Positions 1 through 9,870 of a stretch of 64,000 nt of DNA are shown one piece after another. The stretch is taken from NCBI GenBank assembly GCA_963678675.1, contig OY783191.1, positions 14,599,096-14,663,095 of the forward strand. Reading direction: 5' to 3'. Source of the DNA: Xiphydria camelus. Its lineage: Eukaryota; Arthropoda; Insecta; Hymenoptera; Xiphydriidae. Made by a program: the position numbers and the translations under genes. Numbering within the stretch: the stretch's first letter is position 1; every line of letters starts with the position of its first letter. The notes under the pieces were generated by a model. It made no database searches and had not been told where the DNA came from. It saw nothing but the letters and a program-made list of their open reading frames with translations.

Positions 1-300
1 CGGCGATCTGAAAAACACGTTTAAAAGCCCACTGTGAACAAAATCAATCCTTCGCAGCCACGACATTCTGACAATGTGAAACTCCTCTTTGTTCCTGGCA
101 AATTAAAAGTTTACCGCGATAAAATTGTTTAATCGTACCTTGTGACGAGTTTCAATTTGACTTTGTCGATGTTTTTCAGTATATCGCCCATTGATTTCTG
201 GGAGATCAGTGGCGGTTTATGCCGATCGATGAACTTGTAGTCCTGTAAACTAGCTCTCCTCACGATGTTAGGAGTCGTCGGAGGTTGCAGAGGTGGTGGC
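1..300. other. Unassigned flank
   Basis: No open frame with protein-like composition, RNA gene or terminal repeat was recognised here. It is the sequence into which the foldback element starting at 301 appears to be inserted. Confidence 0.5.
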
Positions 301-1973
301 ATACCGTATGTCCAATGGCTAGTCGAGCAGGTGCAGCGACCTGAATTTTCCTGAAACTTGACTTCGGCAGTGTTTTAGTTAAAGGTGGCTTTGGAAGATG
401 GCGCGCATACGAGCGAAACTTTTGAAATATCTAATTTCCCGATAGGTAAAAGCGGGAGGTAGATAAATGCGGGAGATCGAAGTGTAACCTCAAAATTGTG
501 AATGTTGGAATAATGGTGAGTAATTGTTTGAAACTATAAGACATAATAATTCGGGTTTTTTTTCGATGTTCAACTAAATAACACGACTGATACCTAATTG
601 CAGAGAGAAGCGACTGGCAGTCGTGGAGGAAGGGACTACCGTCAACGTGATCCTCGTCAGAGTGGTCGAGCTCTGCCTCGGCGACGAAAGGTGCAATTAA
701 AATGAAATGAAAGCCTGAGTCAAGGTGAAAATTGGAAGGCGTGGAAAGAAAACGCGGCAGAGTCGCCAACAGAAGGAGTGAGTGAAGTGCGAAAGAAAAG
801 TGCAGTGGCGCCGAAAAACGTCGCATGTAGAATGTTAGTGGATTACAATGACAGAGACAAGGCGACGAGACGGAGAAGGAAGTCGTCACCACGAAGGGTT
901 CCTTAGCTGTCACTACCACCGCCAACACTGCTTCTTCCTTTTTCAGTGAGGCTCCCGTTCTTCTCCACCGTTCACACTCCTGACGTGATGCCGCTGTCGG
1001 GTGTCACAGGAATTCGGCATGATTTACGACTGGGTGTAGACGGCCTGTTCTCTGGAACTGTTCGCACGGTGCTAGTACTGCTACCGTTTCAGGAACCCTT
1101 TGTGGTGACGACTTCCTCCTCCGTCTCGTCGCCTTGTCTCTGTCATTTTTCTTCTTCCTCTTACCACACTCTCATTGCAAGTCTTGCTTCGATATTTTAT
1201 GTTTCCGCCGATGTGTCTTTCTCTTACAGCTATCCGAGTCGGTCTTGGATTGCCTTCGCTTTCCAACGGTGGCCCTGCCGTCGACGCTGCTGCTGCTGCT
1301 GTCCTTGCTGCGACTACGACTCGAGTGTCTGGAATCGTTGTCCACAGGAGCTGCCGCGTATCGCGATCGGCGAGATATCATTCAGGAGCTGGTGCGGAGT
1401 TGAGCAGTGTCGACCAGCTGCTGCTGCTGTTCGTCACTGTCTTCTACATGCGACGTTTTTCGGCGCCACTGCACTTTTCTTTCGCACTTTACTCACTCCT
1501 TCTGTTGGCGACTCTGCCGCGTTTTCTTTCCACGCCTTCCAATTTTCACCTTGACTCAGGCTTTCATTTCATTTTAATTGCACCTTTCGTCGCCGAGGCA
1601 GAGCTCGACCACTCTGACGAGGATCACGTTGACGGTAGTCCCTTCCTCCACGACTGCTAGTCGCTTCTCTCTGCAATTAGGTATCAGTCGTGTTATTTAG
1701 TTGAACATCGAAAAAAAACCCGAATTATTATGTCTTATAGTTTCAAACAATTACTCACCATTATTCCAGCATTCACAATTTTGAGGTTACACTTCGATCT
1801 CCCGCATTTATCTACCTCCCGCTTTTACCTATCGGGAAATTAGATATTTCAAACGTTTCGCTCGTATGCGCGCCATCTTCCAAAGCCACCTTTAACTAAA
1901 ACACTGCCGAAGTCAAGTTTCAGGAAAATTCAGGTCGCTGCACCTGCTCGACTAGCCATTGGACATACGGTAT
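301..1973. mobile_element. Foldback element, CCGTATGTCC family, copy 1
   Basis: Two arms of about 530 bp (301-835 and 1437-1973) are near-perfect reverse complements. The ends read ATACCGTATGTCC and GGACATACGGTAT. If the element starts at CCG, it is flanked by TA on both sides, as expected of Tc1/mariner/pogo-type insertion. A second inverted pair lies inside (about 850-903 and 1091-1145). The long ORFs on both strands are shadows of the palindrome and do not resemble a transposase, so it is probably non-autonomous. A related element with ends CCGCATGTCC is at 24733-25547. Confidence 0.75.
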
Positions 1974-2694
1974 AATAATAACTAATTAAAAGTTTTAACA
2001 TTATGATAAAAACGATTACCTACAGTAATTAGCATTAATCCCGAAGCAAGAAATCTTAAAGTTGGCAATAATTTCGTTGCTGGCTGAATTGCTGCATTTC
2101 TTTGCGACCTCTAAGCAATGCGATGTCGTATTTCTCCCAATAATCTCTGACAGGTTTGTTTTTCCAGACGAAATCAAGTGAAGAATTCTATAACCATTGT
2201 ATTCTTCGAAATAGTAAACTCTGGAATAGTTTATTGTATTAGATATTGGTTATAAATTAGTAGGTATAGGTATCCTTTATTTACTTACCGGGCACGTATT
2301 TTCCTAGGATTTCTCATTTTTTGTAAGACGTCAATTTCATCATCAGATGATGATTTGAAAACTGGCACATCAATCAACTCTATTTCATAACTAATAACAA
2401 TTATTATGATTCTGTCACGGTTGTGATTCTGTCACGGAATAATAAAGACGTAAACAAAAAGTTAGGTTATACCGAGGATAGCTAGCTTATCCAGCGCTGA
2501 AACTGCCGGATAAGCTATCCCTGCATTTATTCCAAAGTTTATCCTATTCCAGACTTATACCATCGTGGTAAAACGCTTGCGTACTGGTTATTCTCAGTAT
2601 AGCGCTATACTGAGAATAACCATAAGGCTTATTGCTGGTTATTCTCAGTATAGCGCTATACCGCGTTTATACCGTGTTGGTAAAACCGGCCCTT
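1974..2694. other. Unassigned spacer with palindrome
   Basis: No gene seen. It holds a direct doublet of TTCTGTCACGG near 2410-2440, and the palindrome annotated separately. Flanking words TTATACC(A/G)...GGTAAAAC suggest the end of a transposon, but no partner end was found. Confidence 0.4.
2585..2622. repeat. Perfect 38-bp palindrome plus half copy
   Basis: The sequence beginning TGGTTATTCTCAGTATAGCG reads the same on both strands for 38 bp with no loop, centred on AGCGCT. Half of it is repeated directly at about 2636-2660, where it runs into CCGCGTTTATACC. It may be the end-to-end junction of two transposon termini. Confidence 0.7.
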
Positions 2695-3368
2695 AAAGGA
2701 TGGAATTGCAAGAAATTCAACGTTATTAGTACTGAGTGAAACTTGGTTGAAACGGGGCAAAAAGGTGGATATACTTCGACTGTGTTTAACAATTAAAAGA
2801 GAAAAAGAGAAAGCCGCTGGTGTAGCTATTTATTGAAATACAGCTGATCATTCAATCACTCTCACTCCACATTTAACTATATCTCTTCGACAAATGAATA
2901 CAATAGATGTGAGTACATGTGCCATTGGAGACATCTGTACTGCAAGATTTTTTTGGTAATGGACAATTCATGTGAATTGTTGCTGTGTATATATCACCTA
3001 ACAAGAAATTGGATGATATTATCGAATTCATTCATCACGTGTTGATATCATACACACTAGGTGGTGCAGCATTACTAATTGTAAGAAAGGACTGAGTGAT
3101 TCTACCAATGATACTGAGCGGTGACTTCAATGTCCAGTTTTCCAAACCTGAAAGTCAACCTCTCATTGACTTTTTGGCTAGAGAATTCAATTTAAAAATC
3201 AACAATAATTTGAATACTGCAACCACCAGGTCGGATACAACAATTGATGCTGTATTCTCTAGGAGTCTAGAAAATATTAAATCCCAAACGTTTGTGTCGT
3301 ATTTTAGCTATCATAAGCCAATTGTCACTATGATAGACACTGATAAATCTATGGATACATATTCATAA
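2695..3368 (+). pseudogene. Helentron-type endonuclease remnant
   Basis: Broken pieces in several frames match the endonuclease/exonuclease/phosphatase (EEP) domain found fused to or beside PIF1-like helicases of Helentron elements: an LSETWLK-like N-terminus near 2730, then AAGVAIY, TIDVSTCAIGDIC, and the open stretch 3096-3368. That last part contains the catalytic-type motif PMILSGDFNV, then TTIDAVFSR and FVSYFSYHKPIV. The D of SGDFN and the H of SYHKP are the expected active-site residues. Frameshifts and stops before 3096 make it non-functional. No helicase domain is present. A non-LTR retrotransposon endonuclease is the alternative, but the SYHKP ending is the form I associate with Helentrons. 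Confidence 0.7.
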
Positions 3369-3550
3369 AAAATGAAGATTGATTCATGTTCTTCTCAAAT
3401 TGAATAACGAATTTCTTATAAAATATATTAGAAAACATTAATTTTGAATTGGTTCTTCATTTAAGATCACACCCTCATCCTTACTATTGCCAATTATTAT
3501 TTCTTGTTCAATACAAAATACTAATAATTTATCTATCATAAGCAAGAAGT

Positions 3551-4530
3551 TTAAGGTATTCCTTGCGCTCAGGAGCGTTTTTTCAATGTGCCACAGGCGG
3601 GCCCCTCATGAATCAGTAATTCTACGTCATATAATATACTCATATTCCCTATAACACTGATAATGAATAAATAAGATAAGGCCAATAAATATTCAAGTTT
3701 ATTATTTACATTCTCATATTTTTAAAAAATATTCAAACTTGAAATCTGGCAACGTCGCATCACATAGTTTATGAAATGATAGGAGTACGGCCCTGAGTAG
3801 AATAATCGTATATCCGTACAACTCTGAAACATAACCTCTATAAATCACCGAACTCAGTATACTGCGGATTTTTACTCATCGAAAAGAATTTGAATATTGA
3901 AATTCCTCCCATTTTTTAAAAATATAATAAAATTCACTTCTGTACCATTAGCGCCAGTACAATTCATAACGACAATACTTCACAGATGGCCACCGGTGGT
4001 GTTGAACGTTGCTTACTGTCGCGCTATCACCCGGCCATGCACGAACCCTATGATGCAACGCTGCCTATTCTATTTCAGGTTATATTCTATCGTCAAAATA
4101 CTACGTTTTGCTGTTTACGAACACCAATATCTTTGTCAAACATTCGGTGACCTTATATTTTTATGAACTCAAAAGATTCTATGCAAATTTGTGAAGATAT
4201 GGAAACGGTTTTATTTAATGTGTCATACTTTTAACCCTTTCGCTGCTACAGACGTACATATACGCCTAGAACAGCCTGGACAGAGACGTATTTATACGCC
4301 TGGAGCAGCGAAAGGGTTAAACATGTAGATGTCGGCATTCAAATGTGGAAAAGTGGATTCTACCATAAGGTTACATATTAAATTTTCAATTTTCAAAATC
4401 AAAATTCTTTCTTAAATGCCCGGTAATTGGACCTGAAACTTTTCAAAAATAATCTTACGATATTAATTTCCACTCTACAAAAAAATTAGCATTCTCTGAA
4501 ATGTTTCATCTCGTGCAAGGAATACCTTAA
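3551..4530. mobile_element. TTAA-flanked element, TIR GGTATTCCTTGC
   Basis: TTAA followed by GGTATTCCTTGC at 3551-3566 is mirrored by GCAAGGAATACC followed by TTAA at 4515-4530. The element body is 3555-4526 (972 bp). A TTAA target duplication fits piggyBac or Kolobok superfamilies. No transposase frame is visible inside, so it is non-autonomous. A smaller TTAA MITE (4231-4320) is nested in it, and the words near 4015-4050 recur near 31415-31450. Confidence 0.7.
4231..4320. mobile_element. piggyBac-like MITE, 90 bp
   Basis: TTAACCCTTTCGCTGCT at the left is the reverse complement of AGCAGCGAAAGGGTTAA at the right, and a second inner inverted pair (ACGTA.ATACGCC) makes most of the element foldable. 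The TTAA target and CCC ends are the piggyBac signature. There is no room for coding. Confidence 0.8.
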
Positions 4531-5806
4531 GTTTCACTTCTGTCGTGCGTGGACTTCACGCACTCTGTTTTTGTTCTTATTTTCATCCAAGGAACCCATC
4601 CTTAAAGTTTGTCGCCATATTAAAGAATCACCCGGTATATTTCCTTATTTGAACCAACAAAATATTTTTTCCGCTGTAATCCAGTATACATATTTTATTA
4701 ATTGCAAATAAACTCTTTTCTCAGTATACGAAGTAACTTTGATCGAGCGAACGAAGTGTTCACTAAACTGACAAAGTGTCTCGCCGTATTTCCATATGAA
4801 AAATGCCCGGGCAACAATTAACTTTGTTAAACCTTTTATCTATTGCTTTTTATCCGAAATACCTCCACAACAAATTTCAGACTGCTAACTTCACGTACAA
4901 GGGAAATAGGGGGTAAACAACAATTAACGCTACTATTTTTTTTCTATGGAACTATAAGATATCAAAGCCATTCAAAAATGAACTTGTAGGTCTTCGTGAA
5001 TAGTATATTATATATTTTTTCAATGGCATAAAAGCACTGTTTAGAGGTGTAAATTTAAAAAAAAGATTTTTTGCAATATAGTTACACTGGAGATACACCA
5101 ACCAAAAAAATCATATGGAATCATCTATTAGTCAGCTATTATAGAAAAAAATTGTCAAATAGTTTAATTTGGTGGAACATAGTAAACAAATTTAAAAACG
5201 CTGAGTACCGCGCCGGCGTGAACGTGTTAATTCATATTATATTATGTTTATTATGTTTGTTTTCGTGGCAGAAAAATAAGTGATACAATGTTATTGGATT
5301 ACAATAATGGAGTAACTACTTTATTATTATTTTTTCTTTATCGATATAAGTTTTTCCTCTTTCATATTATACTATCACAAGTTTCAATTTATATACCGAC
5401 CTGTCAAACGTGAAGTGTACATGTATGTACCTCACTTCTATTTCATCTCTTCTTTACCTTTGGTGTAACGATGGAAATTACAAAATATCATCATTTACAC
5501 CCCGCCAAGCACGTTTTTGCAAGTAACTTTTCTGTAACATTCCTGCGATATTTTACAATATTCGTGAACACTACCGTATGTTAGAAACATTCCTTTACGC
5601 ATAATATATATTTCTCGATAAATTCGCGAATGTTGCAAAACATCATAGAAACATTTCGGAATCATTACGTCGAAAGATCTCCTCGATAAGGTACAGCTCG
5701 ATAAGATTGTACTTGTTAGGGCTGAATTATATGGGGTTCTTATAATTATTTTAGGAAGCCCCAGAAGAATACAGGTGCAGCAAAATATCGATGCTCTGTA
5801 CTAGAA
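4531..5806. other. Unassigned AT-rich sequence
   Basis: No recognisable gene or repeat end. The only open frame of note (5071-5283) is AT-rich and of low complexity and does not resemble a known protein. Confidence 0.4.
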
Positions 5807-5905
5807 ATTTATTCACGAGTAAGGACGAAATTTCAGCAGTGCATGCAAAAGGATTTCTTAAAACTATTTCAACGTCTCGATTTAATATATGTAACAACAT
5901 ATATC
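5807..5905 (+). repeat. Direct repeat A, copy 1
   Basis: About 98 bp around GTGCATGCAAAAGGATTTC is repeated in the same orientation at 7377-7475 with roughly 90% identity by eye. The two copies bracket the inverted-repeat element 5964-7150, so the pair may be remnants of a duplicated flank or of a larger element's subterminal sequence. Confidence 0.65.
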
Positions 5906-5963
5906 GAATGTCCTCTAGCAAATTCCCGATTTTGAATTTCCCTGACATTTGGCCGGAAGTGGT

Positions 5964-7150
5964 TAGGTCAATTCAGGAGATCGAAATCGTTAATTTGTAA
6001 ATAATGATTACTCTAATTTGTAGAAGTGATAAGAAATAATCATTCGGGTTTCTTCGATGAGATTCCCCAAGTGTTTAAAAACAGGTGTCCGATTTTTGCC
6101 AATAACTGTTGCTTCAACTTCCAGTGATATTATGTATTACTGCAGAACGAGTAGGTTAGAAGATTTTCATGAAAACTCACGATTTTCTGACACGTCATCT
6201 CGTACAGGTGCAACCGAAGAGGACCTAGCTCGTGTCCTGTCCGTAAAACGATGACTCGATGGACATCGGAGAATGCCAGGCTTGTCACCCAGCGCCTATT
6301 ACCCATGGTACATTAATTGCAATATGCGCTTTTCGTTTCAATTATTCCTGCTTTAAATAACTTTCACTTGTTTCAACGTATTTACCTTGTACGAATTGTT
6401 CATTGTAGGGGGCAGCGATCAATGATTGTGACTAATCGTAGACAAATTATTCCTGCGATAACGTTCCAGTTGCAAAGCATACACTAGCAAGTCAGCTTAC
6501 AGAGCATCCGATGTTTAGTATCAACTTACCTTTTTTGGAACACCCATCACCCGAGCGTAATCACGATTATGTTAACGTTAATTGCAGAATAGACCGCGAA
6601 CTCGGGCACATTATCGCAGTTGTGGTTCGGCACACCGAATTGCCTTTTAGTTTTAATAGACGATCTTGTCTACGACGAGTCTCTATTATCGATCGCTGCC
6701 TCCTACCACGAACAGTTCATAAAGGGTTATTACCTTGAAAGAAGTAAAAGTTATTTAACGCTGAAATAGTTTAATAAAACGAGAAGCGCGTATTCTTAAT
6801 GTACCATGGGTAATAGGCGCTCGGTGACAAGCCTGACATTCTCCGATGTCCATCGAGTCATCTTTTTATGGACAGGACACGAGCTAGATCCTCTTCAGTT
6901 GCACCTGTATGAGATGATATATCAGAAAATCGTCAGTCTTCATGAAAATCTTCTAATCTACTCGTTCTACAGTAATACTTACTATCACTAGAAGTTGAAG
7001 CAACAGTTATTATCAAAAATCGGACACAGATTTTTAAACACTTGGGGAATCTCATCGAAGAAACCTGAATAATTATTTCCTATCACTTCTACATATTATT
7101 CATCACTATTTATAAATTAACGATTTGAGGTTAGATGCTTCGGTCTTTCG
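5964..7150. mobile_element. Foldback element with 480-bp arms
   Basis: The left arm (5964-6440) and right arm (6655-7150) are imperfect reverse complements; matched landmarks are ACCCATGGTACATTAA (about 6300) and its complement (about 6795). The outer part of each arm carries the GGAGATCGAA and TCGGGTTTCTTCGATG module shared with the CCGTATGTCC family. A fragment of the right arm recurs at 52957-53108. ORFs 6057-6254, 6511-6738 and 6806-6991 are arm shadows. Confidence 0.65.
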
Positions 7151-7210
7151 AATTGACAGCTACCGGGAGATCAGGGGCCCCTTTCTCGAACTCGCTCGTA
7201 TATTTGCGTG

Positions 7211-7350
7211 CACACATCTTAGCGAATAGACCAATCAGGATCAATTATTCCGTATCAGGAAACTTATATGCAACTTAGCGAGTAGACCAATCAGGACCCC
7301 CACCACAACGGAATACTTGATCCTGATTGGTCTATTCGCTAATATGCGTA
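7211..7350. repeat. Inverted repeat with CCAAT words
   Basis: TAGCGAATAGACCAATCAGG at 7211 is mirrored by CCTGATTGGTCTATTCGCTA ending near 7345, and a third direct copy (TAGCGAGTAGACCAATCAGG) sits between at about 7277. Each copy has a CCAAT box core. It is a small palindromic cluster, not a gene. Confidence 0.6.
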
Positions 7351-7376
7351 TACGTAACTTTGCGAGTGACTCGAGA

Positions 7377-7475
7377 AATTTATTTGCGAGTAAGGGCAAA
7401 ATTTCAGTGGTGCATGCAAAAGGATTTCTTAAAACTGTTCCAACGTCTCGAGTTAATAAGTAACAACATATATAC
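7377..7475 (+). repeat. Direct repeat A, copy 2
   Basis: Second copy of the 5807-5905 repeat, same orientation. It contains the same GTGCATGCAAAAGGATTTC core. No coding significance seen. Confidence 0.65.
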
Positions 7476-7861
7476 TGTCATAAGTGGTACCTTTACATGT
7501 GATGAAACAATTCGTCACGGTTATTGAAAGAGTATACTTAGAGTTAAAGGTAAAATGTCTACATGGATTTCTGTAGACGACCAAAATATAAGAAAAATCC
7601 GATGGCCTGTAAATTCGAAAGCGGTATGTTTTATTTCTCCAAAATACTAAGGCAAAGTGAAAAATATAAAGGCACTCTAGTTTATAAATCTCTTTCAAAA
7701 TATCACGAGAATAAATAAAAAATAACGTGGTTATAATTAATTAGCTCGTATCGGTATAAAATGTGAGACTTTAATTTTGTGGTAATAAAAAGCTATTCTC
7801 CTACATGTACGTATTCTCCTCGTGAATAAATTCCAAAAAGTAGTGAAATCCCCCCACAAAA

Positions 7862-8570
7862 ACAGATTCTCTGTAAAAAAGAAGGCGGCATATTCATTCA
7901 GTGCAAACAAAAATTGATACGTAAAATACTCTCCAAAAAAGATTTGAAATCAATTAAGATCGCCATGTTCAAGATTTATATATAAAAAGTAAAAGGCATC
8001 ATTTGAACGGAAAATTATTGTAAATCAGGTTACTAAAAGTTCGACTAAAAAAAATTATAAAAAAATTTTAATAAAAAAGAACTTGCCGCGTTTAAGTTTT
8101 GATATTTTGTCCACCTATACCGAATAATTGGCAGTGCTTGGACGGTGCTAGAGTGATTCATAAATTACACTGCCGAAGTCAAATTCAGAGAAATTCAGAA
8201 GCCCCCGCCTCGTCGGTTTCCCGGGCGACATTCGGTATACTGGTGGTATCATATAAGAGTGTATTAATTTATTTAAAATCTCATAAGTGCATAAACATCG
8301 AGTATAATTCTATGTCTGAATGTTTTATTTTGAAGGAAAAAAACCCGGCGTTCTTTTTTATTAAAATTTGTTTATAATTTTTTTTAGTTGAATTTTTAGT
8401 AACCTGATTTACAATAATTTTCCGTTCAAATGATGCCTTTTACTTTTTATATATAAATCTTGAACATGGCGATCTTAATTGATTCAAATCTTTTTTGGAG
8501 AGTATTTTACGTATCAATTTTTGTTTGCACTGAATGATCATGCCGCCTTTTTTTTACAGAGATACTGTAT
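7862..8570. mobile_element. Foldback element B, copy 1
   Basis: Arms 7862-8095 and 8342-8570 (about 230 bp) are inverted repeats; both contain a T-rich run and GGCGGCAT. The centre carries CCGAATAATTGGCAG and the mirrored CATTCGG within TA contexts (8119-8237), with the CTGCCGAAGTCAAATTCAG module typical of the CCG-ended family. A second copy at 53233-53958 has the same arms and flank but the centre in the opposite orientation. No protein is encoded. Confidence 0.75.
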
Positions 8571-8579
8571 ACGTACAGC

Positions 8580-8706
8580 CAGGGCCGCTTCTAGATGATG
8601 AGACGCCTTCGTGCTTAGCGCCCTTTTCTATAGAAAGTATTGGCGCCCCATGGCTAGTGCGCCTTCGTGCGTGGCACGAAATAGCCCCCCGTTATATGCG
8701 GCCCTG
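8580..8706. mobile_element. hAT MITE, 127 bp, exact 8-bp TSD
   Basis: The element starts CAGGGCCGC and ends GCGGCCCTG. It is flanked on both sides by the identical octamer CGTACAGC (8572-8579 and 8707-8714), the 8-bp duplication that defines hAT insertions. The perfect duplication implies a fairly young insertion. No coding potential; the ORFs across it are shadows. Confidence 0.9.
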
Positions 8707-8714
8707 CGTACAGC

Positions 8715-9683
8715 TGCCATATCGGCCATGCTGTATCCTTGCTTACAGCACGAAGCAGCGCGCGCATTCCTTCCCTCTCGCTCACATTTCTTTAGAGAGC
8801 GAGGGTAATTAATTCAAATCATGGCAACCACTGCTTGCGGCCACTTTTTTTACAGGCAACCATAGATTATTGTATTCAGTAAAAATTTAGCTTCAATTTG
8901 GTATAATTTTTTCTTGAAAAACAGATGATCGTAAATAATCAACAATAATGTACCTGTTTACACCTGGTTGCCTACAGGTTGCGGCTAACTGAGAGCTGGC
9001 AACCCTACTTTTTTACATTCTTCACATCATTTTCTTTCAAATGACGTTTCATTCACTTAAAAAACATATAGTGCAATTTCATACAAATAAATGACACAAT
9101 ATATTTAATTACACATAGTTGCGGCTAATTTTTTATAGGCAACCCGGAAGTAATACATTACATTGGCATTAATCTTTCACATTTGAATTAAGTTTTTTTT
9201 TAAAAACAGATACCTACATAATTTTGCAGTGGGATCTCGTACTATTAGTTACGAAGGAATAAGCGTTGACTAACTTACCTATATACCCAACTATCCCTAC
9301 CCTTACCCTACTGCGACATTCGTACAACAAGATACCTGCGACAAGTATCTACTGCTTTTTAGCTTCAGCTAATCTGTATCTACGGGCTGCCGGGTCGCTT
9401 GAATAAAATACATAGACCTCTAAGCAATTTTTGATACAGTTTTTAACCTATACTCGGCAAGATGAAATTGACTAGAAATAGGTTTGAAATATACAAAATG
9501 TATACTCAAAATTATATTATTAGCATTATATAAATGTTATCTTGTATGAGAAAAATACAGCAGTCTAAATAAGGGCTCCTTGCAGCCTAAATTTCAAAAT
9601 GTTCTATTTCGTATATTCTAATTTTTTCCACAATTTATTCTATAAATCATTCACAAGTAAAAATGTTTCTTATTGTATTGCAG
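8715..9683. other. Intron tail with GTTGCGGCTAA repeats
   Basis: No gene recognised. A short motif, TTGCGGC(C/T)A followed by a T run and AGGCAACC, occurs three times (near 8838, 8975 and 9118). The region ends in a polypyrimidine stretch and the acceptor TTGCAG of the SLC37 exon at 9684. No upstream SLC37 exon could be identified here. Confidence 0.45.
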
Positions 9684-9832
9684 GAAATCATAGCGCGACA
9701 TTCAGTGCCGACTTATCAGTATTGTTTGACGTCGGCGGTATAGGAGGAGCCATAGTAGCTGGTGTTTTTTCCGATTACAGCGGTATGAGTGCTGTTACCT
9801 GTGCCGTCATGCTTGGAGCTTCTGTTCCCGCG
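9684..9832 (+). CDS. SLC37A2: SLC37 sugar-phosphate exchanger, internal exon
   Basis: This exon encodes ADLSVLFDVGGIGGAIVAGV then FSDYSG, the conserved segment of SLC37A1/A2 major-facilitator antiporters that exchange glucose-6-phosphate for phosphate in the ER membrane. It begins after TTGCAG, with the first codon split after one base (intron phase 1), and ends at GCG followed by the donor GTAAGC in phase 0. It covers roughly the start of the C-terminal half of the carrier, including a transmembrane helix rich in Gly/Ala. The next exon lies 34.7 kb downstream in matching phase. The preceding exon, expected to encode a WLPLYI-like helix, is not visible in 1-9683. Family assignment is confident; SLC37A1 versus A2 orthology is inferred. 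Confidence 0.9.
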
Positions 9833-9870
9833 GTAAGCGTATTTCTATTGATTTATCATTCATGTACAAT

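Noticed and set aside
431..1660. Long ORFs on both strands (165, 202 and 161 codons) in 431-1660
   Set aside because: They are mirror readings of a palindrome with Cys/Leu/Ser-rich low-complexity text and no known domain.
1..9683. Search for the preceding SLC37 exon
   Set aside because: No frame with the expected WLPLYI-type helix and a phase-1 donor was seen; it is probably outside the window or missed.
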